Shown one piece after another: positions 11,849 to 24,254 of a stretch of DNA of 64,000 bases. The translations under genes and the position numbers were made by a program. Source of the stretch: Chrysoperla carnea (Eukaryota > Arthropoda > Insecta > Neuroptera > Chrysopidae). Numbering within the stretch: position 1 is the stretch's first letter; every line of letters begins with the position of its first letter. Below the pieces are notes generated by a model. The model saw nothing but the letters and a program-made list of their open reading frames with translations, was not told the DNA's origin and searched no databases. The stretch covers positions 6,710,935 to 6,774,934 of the forward strand of contig NC_058338.1 in assembly GCF_905475395.1 (NCBI RefSeq), read 5' to 3'.

Positions 11849-11925
11849 ATGGTGGGAGCGCAAATAAATACATAAGTACAGAGAGTAAGGTAATATAATG
11901 CATTATTTATTTGCGTTCCCACCAT
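11849..11925. mobile_element. 77-bp foldback MITE
   Basis: Terminal inverted repeats of about 22 bp (ATGGTGGGAGCGCAAATAAA and its near-exact reverse complement) flank about 30 bp. One mismatch is seen in the arms. The target-site duplication is uncertain. Confidence 0.75.
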
Positions 11926-12164
11926 TTATTGCATTTTAATATTTTGTCTTAAATTTTCTATTGTTTCGCTCTATTTCATTAATTTTTCAATTATTAAGTT
12001 TTAACAGAATCCATGATCAAAAGTTGTAAACTTAAGCCAAATATTTGTGTGTTGAATTGTGCAACTTTCGAAAGACTTCAAAAATTCAAACGTAACTTTA
12101 CTTGAAATCTGTTCTTTAGTTACTGCAGAACTTGTACCTATTAAAAATATATATTAATTATGTT

Positions 12165-12475
12165 TTAAGGTAGTACTATCGGTAATAGACTTTGCATTCA
12201 GAATTGAATGAAACTTGGCATAGTTGTCCATTATTATATCATAATTAACCAATTAAATTTTTAGGGGCCTTCAGAGAACTGAAAAAAAGATATTCGAACA
12301 TCCTTATGGAAAATCACAGATTTAATTTTATTTCACAAAACTTGGACGTTCAGATTTTCAGTTATCTGAAGGCCCCTAAAAATTTAACTGGTTAATTATG
12401 ATATAATAATGGACAACTATGCCAAGTTTCATTAAATTCTGAATGCAAAGTCTGTTACCGATAGTACTACCTTAA
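12165..12475. mobile_element. 311-bp foldback element with TTAA ends
   Basis: Arms of about 105 bp (12165-12270 and 12370-12475) are near-perfect inverted repeats starting TTAAGGTAGTACTATCGGTA. The core of about 100 bp is unique in the window. Both outer ends are TTAA, so the target duplication is TTAA or the TA inside it. The start GGTAGT does not fit the CCYT ends of classic piggyBac, so the superfamily is left open. No open frame. Confidence 0.85.
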
Positions 12476-15400
12476 CACAGTGAGCCAAATATTTAAAACT
12501 GATGAGAAGAATTTTAGAATGAAAAATGTGTGTAAAATATGAAAACATATTCACATTATTATGTGAAGGTCATTCGTATTTTTAAATATCATCAACTTAA
12601 CTCTCAACTTCAACTCAACTCTCAAGAAACATAACGATAACACATTATTTTAGAAAAGGAGCAAACGAGTGATGTTGGACACAAACGGCATTCATGTTTG
12701 TGTGTGTGTTGGTAAAACGATTGTCGTGGTGTTTTTCTCATAATATATATATAAAAACAAAACTTTCTCAGTTGGGTGTACGCTGAACGGTGGTCGTGTT
12801 TATACAAATCATTTTCACTCGAATACAACAATTCTTTCGAGTTTATATCACAATACTACCATCTGTCCGTTAAGAAATATTGGTCCATTATTTCCTCTCT
12901 CGATCTAGGCCAAGTTTATGTATTCTGAATTTATTGAAACTTGGTATTTAGTCTTATTTTGGTCCAAAAATTGGGTTTTTTTTTATTGATTGGTTGACTA
13001 GTTTTGGAGATATCAATATCCTGCACGAAATTATCTCGAAAAATACTCATTTAATTAGGCCAATCTAATTAGGGATGAACCTCGGAATAAGAGATAGTAA
13101 GCTGAATAAATTTTCGTATATATCTTTCATTTTGGCTTTCTAAAAGTTGCCTCAAATATATCATAAAATCTCGTGTCTGCGTCGTAAGTTATTCAAGGTC
13201 AAAGGTCAAAAAAATTAATTTTTAGTGATTATCTCTGTTTCTATTGTTTCAATGATGTTAACATCTATTATAAAAATTTGCTCAACCGTTTTGAAGTAGA
13301 GCGTGGTGAGCGCCATAACTTAAGCTGACTCACTGACTGACCTATATATACTCTAAGGGACTGCTACCAGCAATTTAAAAAAAAGAAAGTTAAAACCCGT
13401 TTATTTGCCTGAACTGTACGAGCTGGCTTTTTTATGATCATAAGTTACATCTTTTTCCAGAATTGCAACTCAATTCCTTCATTTTTCGAAAAGTTATCAA
13501 AAAAATATGAGGTTACTGGGGTTTTCTTGAGATTTTGAGGTTGATTTGCTATGTTCAGGATTCTTTATCAAGTCGATGCAGAAATTATTATCAAACAATT
13601 ATTTTTTTTTATTCGTCTCAATCCCATCAATGGAAGCAGAGATATTCAAGAAAACGTAGCCAAGGAAAACAATGTTGATGAGATAAATTGTCCCAAAACT
13701 ACGTACAGAAGGTCGTGTGGATCGTTCCGAAACTGGAAACTCCTTTTCTGAATTTTTTACAAGGAAAGAAAACTATTTTTAAAAAAGTTATCCATTTCCC
13801 AAATTGGATATTTTATTATTAATTCTTCTGCCTCATATTTTCTCATTTCTATGGTAGATGCATACGAATGATAAATAAACAAGACACAAATCCATGGCCT
13901 TATTTTATGATGACTCCTCGTCTAGTCTAGACTCTAGTCGCTATGTAGCATACGGCTTCATGTATAATGACAAATAATCTGTGTTGAAATAAAAGACAAA
14001 CAGAAAAATATGAGCATTACAATTTGGTGTAAATTTACAATAGCGCTTTGTGACAAAATACTGAACTATTTATTACAAGGAAATCATTTCTATGAAGCAA
14101 ATAGTTTGTTAGTAGTCGAATAACTAACCACCTTTTTATAAATTGTGGCTGATCCTCGTACAATAACATAGTATCGTGGTTTCGAGATACAAAGTGGTTT
14201 ATTCAGTTTAGATACCTTTATTATGAAATAACTTCAGTTTTCTATTTATTATATTATAGTACAGGCCCTTGGTTTAAGAAAAATAATCCATTTCGGAAGA
14301 AAACAGGAAACATATTCGTGTAGTTCATAACTACACGAGTCTGGTATTGTGGGTGGCTGTGCGAATTACAAAAACAGTATATGGTTTCCATGGAAACGGC
14401 TTATATGTGTATTGTAAAATAACATGTCAGTTGTTAATGGACAGTCATTGTGAACGGACGCTATTATTAAAAATAATTGTTGAATTATTGTTAAATGTAT
14501 TGATTGTAAATATATTTGGAAATTAACAATTAATGGACCAAAATTAATACACCTTTGTGTTAAATTAAATATAGCAAAGTTTTCAAGGAATTCATTTAGT
14601 GGTGTTTTATTGTATTGAATCTACGAGGAATAGAACGTTGAGATTTGAGAGAATACATTTCTTAAAAATTTTGTGTTAGTAATGGTAAAACTGTCCTGCA
14701 ATTATAATCTGATGGTAAAACTGTCTGACAATTATAATTCATGTTGCTAAAAGTACATGAAAATGATTTTAAGCAAGTCAGTTTATCAGGCATGCGCACT
14801 AATAAATGCAGTAAACGCATCCTTTCTCGAATGTCAGACATACTTCATCGCTACTTAATTCCAATAAGAAAAAATATCCAAAATCTTCTGTCTTGAGATC
14901 GACTTTGCACTTATATTATTACAAGTCTAGAGTCAAGCATAGTATTTAGACGACTTGACGAATTTATGGATTTTTTTGCACCTTTTTGTAGGCTAGACCC
15001 CGTACTAATAGCATGGAGTATAACATGATTCCGTCACTTTTCTACACATTCGTTAAGATTGTTGCTTGCTCGTATAACGGATATAGTTGCCGCTATTGAA
15101 TTTATAAAGCTCATATGTGTTGTGTTTGTGTTATATTCTGGGAATACCCTTTGGCATATATACTTTTTCTTTTAAATTGTTTGGTTATATACCGTGATGG
15201 CGTTATGTAAAAATATATACAAATTACTAGTTGATCTGTTGAGCATATTTTTATTTATAATATAGCCTAAAGCTATCATTTGGAAGAAAAAAAGACTCTT
15301 TTCAAGAAAGAAATGGGCACTCCACCTGTGGATCTCAGATCTGTAGTCACTAATCGAAAAAATTATATGATTTTCTGGTGGGGAATATGAAAACCTAAGA

Positions 15401-15594
15401 AATATTTAAAAAATCTTGAAACTTTCCAACACATTTTTATGTCCTATTTTTGCCATTTTTGGAGTGAAACTTCCTTGCTCACACTAATGAAAAACGAAAT
15501 ACAGAGAGTGAATCGGTATAAGTACGTGACATCATCGAATTGGGGTTTTACGAAACTTGAAACTCCGATTCTTCTTCTCACTGTCTAATATTAG
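12476..15594. other. Non-coding DNA, 3.1 kb
   Basis: No exon is recognised. Small structures seen are a 10-bp-arm hairpin at 14314-14337 (TCGTGTAGTT/AACTACACGA) and a short duplication near 14680-14740 ('atggtaaaactgtc' twice). The rest is AT-rich sequence without visible organisation. Confidence 0.5.
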
Positions 15595-15734
15595 CAATAA
15601 TTTTATTTGTCATACACAGGTGGCACTTGTGTTCTAAAATTTAACAATAGTTCTATTTATCATTCCCAGATAGCACTCGTTTACTAAAAATGAACAATAG
15701 TTCTATTTCCCATCCACAGGTGGCAATTTATTGC
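15595..15734. repeat. Tandem repeat, period 50 bp, 2.8 units
   Basis: Units start at 15595, 15645 and 15695. Each begins 'caatagttctattt' (first unit diverged), has a 'cacaggtggcac'-like block, and ends in an 'aaaatttaa'-like run. No coding meaning is apparent. Confidence 0.85.
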
Positions 15735-15889
15735 TATTCGACATAATCAACTATAAATGTTTATAATTTATATAAATTTTCAATATAAAGCGAGTGAAAT
15801 TCTGTCCTGTGTCCTCCGATCCATATATTTTTGATAAAATAGTAAAAATCACAAAAGTTTTGTATTCGTTTTGGATGAAAATGTATGGC

Positions 15890-16535
15890 TTAAGGATGTA
15901 TGAGCATGGTAGTGGGGGCACAAATTTAAAAATAGATATTTTCAATTTTGATGATAAATTTATATTATTACTTGACGATATAAGACGATAAGTAAGAATA
16001 AAATTCTTTGATATCTGGCTTAATTTTCAAATATCGAAAATTGAAAATTTTGTTTAATTATTTAGCTTTCGATATTTCAAAAACCAAGACACATATCGAA
16101 AAATTGTATTCTTATTTTTCGTCTACATTCATGAAGTTATAACAAAATTCATCATCAAAGTTGAAAATAAGATAAAAATAATTTCAACCCTTAATCTACC
16201 CTGCTCTTACATCCCTTATATGGACGGTGACACTTAGTTTTTTTCTTTTCTAATTCATTGCTAATATGTTTACTTTCAATTAAAAAGTTTTTTTTAAATT
16301 TGTTTTCATTCATTCCAAATGAAAATTATCAAAAACTTCCAAAATATGTCGTTTTTTGAGATTCCTCCATAAGAGCCAATGTATATTATATCGATTTTTA
16401 ATGACTTTTTTCTTAAAAATTTGCACGGTTACCTAAGCTGAAATTTTAACCACATATTCTTTGAGTAAAAGACTACCTACAAACAAATTTTGAGCCTTTA
16501 AATCAAACATTGTTGTCATGCTCATACATCCTTAA
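15890..16535 (-). mobile_element. 645-bp TTAA-ended transposon, minus orientation
   Basis: Near-identical to 20509-21153 in the opposite orientation. Terminal inverted repeats are TTAAGGATGTATGAGCATG and its reverse complement. Subterminal blocks 'tgacgatataagacgataag' and 'attcctccataagagccaat' are conserved in both. The element is too short for a transposase and has no open frame. The TTAA (or internal TA) at each end is probably the target-site duplication. Confidence 0.88.
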
Positions 16536-17710
16536 ATTTTTATAAAAATCAGGATGTAATTACTAGGAACCATCTTCATGACACAGCCGTTACCACTAAG
16601 TATAGCAAATCGCACAGAAGCTCGCCACAATGCACACACACAGTACTAGCTTGTAGAGGGAACAGTGAGTCACAGTCGACCGACTGACTGAGGTACAGAG
16701 GACACGACTCACTCTCACCCGACTACGACTACGACACACAATCTCTTCTCTAGATAATGCTTTGCTATGTGCTATGTGACTGTGAGACAGTGATGCCAAT
16801 AGGTAAACAAGAATCAATAAAATTATGAAACACACAAGTTAAAGTTGTTCACGTTCAACCAAACGGAATACGTTCAACTCTTGCTTCATTTTAATGTTGA
16901 CTGTACTACAGTTCATATTACAACTCAGAGTTACCGTACTACTACCGTACGAGTGTGTTTATTTGTTTGTTGCGCCTTTTTTTCACTTTTACTCATATTC
17001 GATAACCAACGACTGTGCTACTTGTCTAACTTCTACAATGTGCGAATAAAATTTTTTAAGAAGATCTGTTTTATTTTTTTAAATGCCCATACAAGCCTTA
17101 AAAATCCTTAAAGGAGTACTGTGATGAATTAAACGACGCGACGATATTAGGAAGTGTGCGTTTCTTGTTACGTTGGTGAATTATACACTAATGGGAGTAA
17201 AACGTCGGGGTAATTAACAATGTTTCAAATCCCTTTTTAAAAATAAAATATGTATTTCCTTAATTTATGTGTGCAAAAATTAAGGTGTATTTGTTAACTG
17301 TTGTTTCCCCACTATCCTTGTATTTTTGTACTGGATTATTTTTGTAATTTTCTCCCAAACCTGTAGTTTTATTATCGTGTAGGAAATTTGTTTTTTTTAA
17401 ATGTCATAAAAATTATATAAATTTTTTTTATTCAGTTAAATTCGCGAGAAAAACAATTCACGATTTCTTTTGATGGAATTTTTAAACGTAAAAATAAATA
17501 TTTTGCCATATTTTAAGAAAAAAAATTTCTTGTTTCCTAAAGGCTCCTGATTTCGGGTTTGAAAACTGTTTGGCTGCCAGAGATTGCATGGATTTATGAA
17601 GTTTTTTTGTAGTACATATGGGAAAGGACTTAAAATTAAAAAAACATCCCTGTTATTGTAAAGTTTTAGCAGAGAAAATTTTTTAAATTTCTAATTTTAA
17701 TTTCTTTTTG
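16536..17710. other. Non-coding DNA with a locally CpG-richer patch
   Basis: Bases 16596-16790 and 17120-17210 contain many more CG dinucleotides than the surroundings ('ccgactacgactacgacaca', 'aaacgacgcgacgatatta'). On the minus strand the patch holds the arthropod initiator-like TCAGTC. This could be a promoter or non-coding 5' exon of widerborst or another gene, but no splice junction ties it to one. The rest shows nothing. Confidence 0.3.
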
Positions 17711-18018
17711 CAATAATAATAATAATAATGGGGTTTATCCTCCGTTTCTCTGAAATATACGCCTATAACAGAGGCCACTCACATCATTATTTGTTAATCT
17801 TTATTTATTTAATTACAAACATATTTATAATTACATTTTGATGTGGGTGGAGTCGGTTACTTCTTTCTTATCCAAGCGACGACAATGTGATCAATTCTGC
17901 ACTCCCATTAATTATAAATTGTTCACACTACCTCTGCCTGGATTCGAACCCGCAACCTAAGTCTAAATGGACGAACAGTCAAAGACAAACGCCCTAGACC
18001 ACTCGGTCATTTAGGCTC
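17711..18018 (-). mobile_element. tRNA-derived SINE
   Basis: On the minus strand the head (18018 down to about 17935) reads like a tRNA: an A-box-like ATGACCGAGTGGTCTAGGGC and a B box GGGTTCGAATCC, with an intervening length as in tRNAs with a long variable arm. A body of about 200 bp follows and the element ends in (ATT)n (17712-17730), a common SINE tail. RNA polymerase III would transcribe it from the internal boxes. The head does not close into a complete acceptor stem, so it is not called as a functional tRNA gene. No target-site duplication was found. Confidence 0.85.
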
Positions 18019-19160
18019 TTACCACAACAGCCATATCACGTTGAATTTTCGCAATAGATAAGACCAAACCCACTTCAGTAACGATTATCGATTCTGGATA
18101 TATATTTTTCTCCGCCTCGTAAATGTCATTTTTCTGAGAAAGTGTAACTTTTTAGGAGACTGTCACAGTTTGTCTGGGGGTTTGTTTGGATGGATCAATA
18201 TTTAATTTGTCGACCACAAATTGTGTAATTATGGTACGATAAATAATAATCTTTCTCAATTTCATCCAGTTTATTTAAGTGAAAACTTGTGTAGGCGCGT
18301 AGGACACTTTTGGGATGTGGAAAAAAAAGCACTGAACTCGAATGAGTGAAACATATCCAACTACTACCCAAAAAAAAATATCTATTTTCTGGTTTAGTGT
18401 TTTTACAACTTAATAAACAATATGCATCTCTTTATTTAAAAATATTATCTAAAACTATTGATTATCCTTTTTGTATCCGCCATAAACCCATTTTTTATCT
18501 GCACAGTAAAAAAAAATTAATAGCACAAAGTTGTATTTCAATTCGTTGGTAATTTCTTAGTAATAATAGGTGGTATTAACTGATAACCCATCGTTTCTTC
18601 CAATTCTCCGCTTGATCCACCTTTGAATTTATACTTCTTGAGATATAGGCTACACACAGCTCTTACTCAAAATTTTAAGTAAAATATTTGAAAACCACGT
18701 AGATAGCACGTTCAAATTAACCCAATTTTCGATAATTTTTGGGTAAAGTCGGTGAAAAATAACGTTTGCCTCAAATTTTTGATGAAAACTTTGTTTTAGG
18801 CTAATTTGGACCCCAGTGAAAATAATGTCGCAGGTCCCAAACGAATCCGATTTATGGTTCTTGAGATATCAGCTCCAAAGATCTCCTCAAATTCAAAGTC
18901 CAAAACATCAACGACGTAAAATCCAAAGTCCAAAGAATCAACGACGTAATACCTTGAAAAACGTAGATCGTATGTTTAAACGAACCTGATTTTCATTATT
19001 TTTGTAGCTTAAAAGCCCCCTTCTTTTCGCCCCATCAATCTCCAAAAAAAATCTCCATTCAAAATTGATTTTCATAACGCACTAATTGATCTACCACCTG
19101 TAAATTACCAAAAATTCTACAAAAAACCCAACTACGTAAAAGTTAAATTGAATAGAAAAA
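18019..19160. other. Non-coding DNA
   Basis: No gene. Two diverged blocks near 18700-18880 and 18960-19030 share phrases such as 'acgtagat' and 'aaattaaccca', hinting at an old dispersed repeat. Bases 18880-18950 contain a short duplication of 'tccaaagtccaaa'. Confidence 0.45.
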
Positions 19161-19276
19161 AACAAGTTCAGTAGTCTACATTACTTTAACAGTCCAGGCC
19201 CGTTAAGAATCTAGACTGGATCAAATTTTTCCAATAAAGGATCCCGACTGTTATGCAGACTACAGCCCTTGTTTTT
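19161..19276. mobile_element. 115-bp MITE, diverged copy
   Basis: Ends in ACAAGTTCAGTAGTCTACAT and an imperfect inverted repeat of it, with the inner block AACAGTCCAGGCCCGTTAAG and an inner inverted GACTGTTA. It is the same family as 29681-29797, with the inner order conserved. Confidence 0.75.
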
Positions 19277-20046
19277 TTTTTTTTAATTTACCCTTTTTAG
19301 TTAAGATTTTCAAATACCTATTCAATAATACCCCACTTAACATAGTTCGTCGATTTTCATTTTTTTTTCTTCAATTTGGCGTCTGGTTATCGCCATATTA
19401 AATTTTGATTACTATCATGTGACACTCGCAAGATTAGGACAAATCGACTGACGCCTTTCAAATCGGTCCACGCGTTTGATCTGTAAACCTTATTGGCCAA
19501 ATTATTTCAAAACCTAAAAATGTCAGGGAATTCAAAATCTATTAAATATGTCATGGAATTCGAAAAAAAAAAGTCAGGGAAATTAATTAGTTTCGCAACA
19601 AAGTTCTAAGAAAAATTTTTTTCCAAGTATTTTAAAAAATGGGCGCATATGCAAAGCAATTTAAAAGTAATCATTTGGTCAAGGAATTTTTGAATTATTG
19701 GACTGGAAATCCTGGAAAAGTTAAGAAACTACAGATAGTTTTTTCCATTCCATTTTCTCCGAATTTATAAAGTTTACGAAAAAGTGTTTCCAACAAAAAA
19801 TTTTGGCTATTAAAGTTATACTACTTTAGTCGCGTTATGAAAAAATGATGAGATAAAATAATACTCTAAATTTAAAACATTTTTTTCAAAATCGTTAGCT
19901 TTTGAAGGAAATGAGACTTATCATCAGAGATATATCATTATTGCATTTAATCAAATGAAAAACTTTAAATCTTTAGAAAAAACATGTTCAGATAAAACTT
20001 GTCAATGGTAATAAAGGTCATTTGTGTCTGTGTTAATAACTTTTAA
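19277..20046. other. Non-coding DNA
   Basis: AT-rich sequence with several poly-T runs. No element or exon was recognised. Confidence 0.5.
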
Positions 20047-20264
20047 TCCCAAATAAATTTCCAAGATCATTTTAAGATCAATGTCAACGACCTTGAAACT
20101 AGGTCAGTTGTAGGTCAAAGCCGTGGACACAGGCGAATGTGCTCTAACTTGACAATCCCAAGTGAATTTTCAAGATAATTTGAAGATCAATGTGAATGAC
20201 CTTGAAACTAGGTCAGCTGTAGGTCAAAGCCGTGGACACAGGCGAATGTGCTCTAACTTGACAA
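20047..20264. repeat. Tandem duplication, two units of 109 bp
   Basis: The two units share 'taggtcaaagccgtggacac' and 'aggcgaatgtgctctaactt' without visible mismatch and differ at several sites in the first half. A sharp, fairly recent duplication in non-coding DNA. Confidence 0.88.
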
Positions 20265-20508
20265 CTTTTGTTTAAGCATTTTTCTATACTTACCGTGTTT
20301 TCTTTCGATTAAATACAATAACGACATATTTTTCCGTAAGCTAACGATTTTCAAAAAAATGATTTAACAAAAAAATGTTAGTTGTTTTATGAGAATCAAC
20401 TTTCTGATTTAAAATGTTTCTATTTCTTGCCTTTAAGGTTCTTGAATATTAAAGCAACTCAAAAAACTAGGTTCAATCTGATGTCAGAACATCATGCCTT
20501 CTCCAATC

Positions 20509-21153
20509 TTAAGGATGTATGAGCATGACAACAATGTTTGATTTAAAGGCTCAAAATTTGTTTGTAGGTAGTCTTTTACTCAAAGAATATGTGGTTAAAA
20601 TTTCAGCTTAGGTAACCGTGCAAATTTTTAAGAAAAAAGTCATTAAAAATCGATATAAAATACATTGGCTCTTATGGAGGAATCTCAAAAAACGACATAT
20701 TTTGGAAGTTTTTGATAATTTTCATTTGGAATGAATGAAAACAAATTAAAAAAAAACTTTTTAATAGAAAGTAAACATATTAGCAATGAATTAGAAAAGA
20801 AAAAAACTAAGTGTCACCGTCCATATAAGGGATGTAAGAGCAGGGTAGATTAAGGGTTGAAATTATTTTTATCTTATTTTCAACTTTGATGATGAATTTT
20901 GTTATAACTTCATGAATGTAGACGAGAAATAAGAATAAAATTTTTCGATATGTGTCTTGGTTTTCGAAATATCGAAAGCTAAATAATAAAACAAAATTTT
21001 CAATTTTCGATATTTGAAAATTAAGCCAGATATCAAAGAATTTTATTCTTACTTATCGTCTTATATCGTCAAGTAATAATATAAATTTATCATCAAAATT
21101 GAAAATATCTATTTTTAAATTTGTGCCCCACTACCATGCTCATACATCCTTAA
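20509..21153 (+). mobile_element. 645-bp TTAA-ended transposon, plus orientation
   Basis: The partner of the inverted copy at 15890-16535, 4 kb away, with the same terminal repeats (TTAAGGATGTATGAGCATG) and interior. Few differences were seen between the two by eye. The third, broken copy is at 1058. No open frame. Confidence 0.88.
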
Positions 21154-21845
21154 GGACTCTCAGTTATGAATTTAAAAAACAAACTTTTGAAAGTTTATTA
21201 TAGTGTTAGCTTTTGTACGATAAATATAAGAAAGTGTTATTTACGATATAATACTGGTATAAGTAAATTCTAAGTGAAATTCCTGCTAAGAATGTGAAAT
21301 GTGACAAACTATTTTCTATAATTAATTAAAATAATATCATAAATAATATAAATATCTACAACCGTGTGTACACACATACATACATATCAGAGCACTAGCA
21401 GCTTTAAACAGCACCGTATTTAAATATAAATGTTCAATTATGTTAATGAGTGGTTGATACGTTTATATTAACGTATTAAATTAATAAATTAAAAATTAAA
21501 AATAGTAAAACATAATACAGTTGTTATTTATGTTTATGCATATTATAATTAATGACTAACATGATTTCATTCAGATTCAGTTATAGCAGTCGGTTGACAA
21601 TTAAAATTAAAATTTTAATAATAAAAAAACTTGAATGAATGCAACAAATATAGTCAACTCAAAACTTAAGTGTATGTCACATATCGCATGTAATGTTCAT
21701 AACTTGCCAAAGTGGTTCTAAATAATTATACAACATGTATTTTTTACAATTGTATATACGCTTTCAGTTTAACGTGTCGTCGCTAATATTTCATTAGGAG
21801 AATGTAAGACATTTAGTAGTAAACTTCGGTAGTGAAAAATAAATT
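21154..21845. other. Non-coding DNA
   Basis: Very AT-rich with short (CA)n and (TACA)n runs near 21370-21390. Nothing coding. Confidence 0.5.
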
Positions 21846-22012
21846 ATGAGATAATAATTAAAATTTATGGAGAAATATGCTTAAATATTCTGATTTTAAA
21901 TCATGAAAGCACATTATTGTTTAATTAGATTAAAATTAAAAGTATTAATGTTTAATCTGTATATCACGTGACATAAAACACGAGCCGCCATGATATGACA
22001 TCATATAGACAA
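21846..22012 (+). repeat. Dispersed repeat with conserved TCACGTGA core, copy 1
   Basis: Blocks 'cttaaatattctgattt', 'gaaagcacat' and 'ctgtatatcacgtgac' occur in the same order, inverted, at 60258-60440. The CACGTG palindrome is kept in both copies. Probably an old MITE; the ends are not defined. Confidence 0.65.
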
Positions 22013-22649
22013 AATAATAAGCATTAATTACTAATTTTTAATGCCTTTCATAATAATTTTACGTTATGTTACCATCAACTTTATTTATACATATAATAAT
22101 TACATACACGACTGTTATTTTTACCAATATTACGTCATCAAAATGGCTGACAACGTTTTTGCGATCCAAATCCCGAGACCAAAAAAACAATACAGAAAAT
22201 TTAACGTTTCTCGACTGGAAATGCGATAGTTACGAATACCCTGTATACACAGCTTAAAAAATTACAACCTGTGTGACTTCACCATGTGTTATGAGCATGA
22301 TTCACCGAGTAGTCAATAGTCACTCACGAATACTTTTGTTTATTAGATTTTACCTCTGCTAAAATATGAGTAATGCCATTTTAACACTCTGCCAAAAGTA
22401 AAGACTATATTTTAAGGGAATAAATATACCGTTTTGATCTGTTTGTGAAACTGGAAACTTTCTTTCAGTACATGCATATTATCACCATCTCTAGCTTCGA
22501 CACTTATGTCTCTGAAAAATTCTTATTGATACTTTATTGTGTTTAATTCATATAAGACTAGCAGATACCCTCATTTATCCACCCTTTTGTTCACAATTTT
22601 ATGGATTTTAATTTTTTGCCCATGATACTCGCTGACATTGTAACTTTCT
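22013..22649. other. Non-coding DNA with possible Helitron end
   Basis: Two short overlapping open frames at 22041-22257 have no recognised similarity and are not called. On the minus strand, 22558-22590 ends GGGTATCTGCTAG before T, which resembles a Helitron 3' terminus but lacks a partner. Confidence 0.4.
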
Positions 22650-23345
22650 ATAGGTTCAATCATTAAATTTCCCTGATTTTTATACTTTTTGGATCAAAAT
22701 GACTCCAACCACCGAGTTTCATCAAATTCAATAATAAAATTTTTTTGCCATTTTCTCGATTTTTTCAAAGGGGTACGTATCCCTTAAAAAAATTGCAAAA
22801 AATCGAAAAATTTTTGCTATCTCCAATTTCGATAAAACTCAGTATATATGGTAATTTTGACCCAAAAAATACAAAAATCGGGTGCATTTGATGACTAGTC
22901 GAATAGTTTTTGAGATACGGACGAAAATCGATCGAAATATTGCGATATTTCAGAAACTCTGCATCCAATCGTTAAATTAACCCGATTTTTATAATTTTTG
23001 GATCAAAATTATCCCATCCACCGAGTTTCATCAAATTTCGAAATAAAATTTTTTTTGCGATTTTCTCGATTTTTTCAAAGGGGTACCCCTTAAAAAAATT
23101 GCAAAAAATCGAAAAATTTTTGCTATCTCCAATTTCGATAAAACTCAGTATATAAGGTAATTTTGACCCAAAAAATACAAAAATCGGGTGCATTTGATGA
23201 CTGGTCGAATAGTTTTTGAGATACGGACGAAAATCGATTCAAATATTGCGATATCTCAGAAACTCTGCATCCAATCATTAAATTAACCCGATTTTTATAC
23301 TTTTGGATCAAAATTACCCCATCCACCAAGTTTCATCAAATTCCT
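22650..23345. repeat. Tandem repeat, period about 307 bp, 2.3 units
   Basis: The phrase 'ggatcaaaat' with flanking 'ccaccgagtttcatcaaat' recurs at about 22691, 23000 and 23305. Each unit also contains 'ttttctcgattttttcaaag' and 'tttttgagatacggacgaaa'. Unit-to-unit similarity is high. Open frames on the minus strand here are products of the repetition, not genes. Confidence 0.88.
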
Positions 23346-24254
23346 AACAAAAAAATTTTTTCGTTTTTCTCTTAACCTAACAGTATATAAAGTAATTTTG
23401 ATTCAAAAAGTACAAAAAAATAACAAATTTTCATACAGATCATCAACCCCTTTTCACCACCAAAATTACAGAGTTTTGAACTATAACGGACATTCTACTT
23501 TCAATCGAAATTATTTATAATAATGTTAATGCCTTTACTTTCATCATTAAATATATTTGTACCAGAGCTTTAAAAACTGCACATTAAAACTAGTTTGATT
23601 TTAATGCACCAGATGTTATGACCAACGTGGTCAGTTATCAATATACGTATAAAAGTCATTTGAAAGATATGTAAGGTGTACAATTTTTTCAAACCACATG
23701 GTATGTAAATGTTGTATGATGTATAAATTTTAAAAAGAAATCAACTTTCCTTATACATAACCTTTTAAATTTCAATATAAATGGTGTATTAGTGTTAGTG
23801 TTAGTGTTATTAATGTTTATAGTTTGTGTTAATTAAAAATATTTTATTACACATTTTATTCATATTCACCAAATATGGATCACAATCACATTACACTTTT
23901 AAATATGAGGGTAGCTAGACAGACTATCTATTACTTTAATATTCATTAGCTACTTACTTTACGCGACATTTTAAATTTTTCAATTTAAATACCAAAAAGA
24001 AAATATTTAAAACAATTTATGATATTATTTATTAGCATATAAAAATCGTAAAACGCATATTTCGTTAAAATTAACGAGAAAACTTATTATTAAAATTATA
24101 AAATAAACAAGTGAAAACAAACAATTGACTGAGTTAATTGTTGATATACCATGTATAGACAGTGTTGATTACTCTTATCACATTACACACACACATACAT
24201 GTCACACATATATAACTGATATAGCCATAACATACATACTATACATTTTACGCA
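23346..24254. other. Non-coding DNA
   Basis: Contains a short (AGTGTT)n run near 23790-23810. No gene was recognised. Confidence 0.5.

Noticed and set aside
22041-22257. Overlapping 62- and 63-codon frames considered as a missing N-terminal exon of widerborst
   Set aside because: The encoded peptides lack the Arg/Lys-Ser-rich start and the LPxLK end of B56 N-termini, and no donor in the right phase follows.
22765-23329. Three minus-strand frames with repeated peptide HPIFVFFGSKLPYILSF
   Set aside because: The repetition follows from the 307-bp DNA tandem repeat; the frames start and stop at unrelated points.
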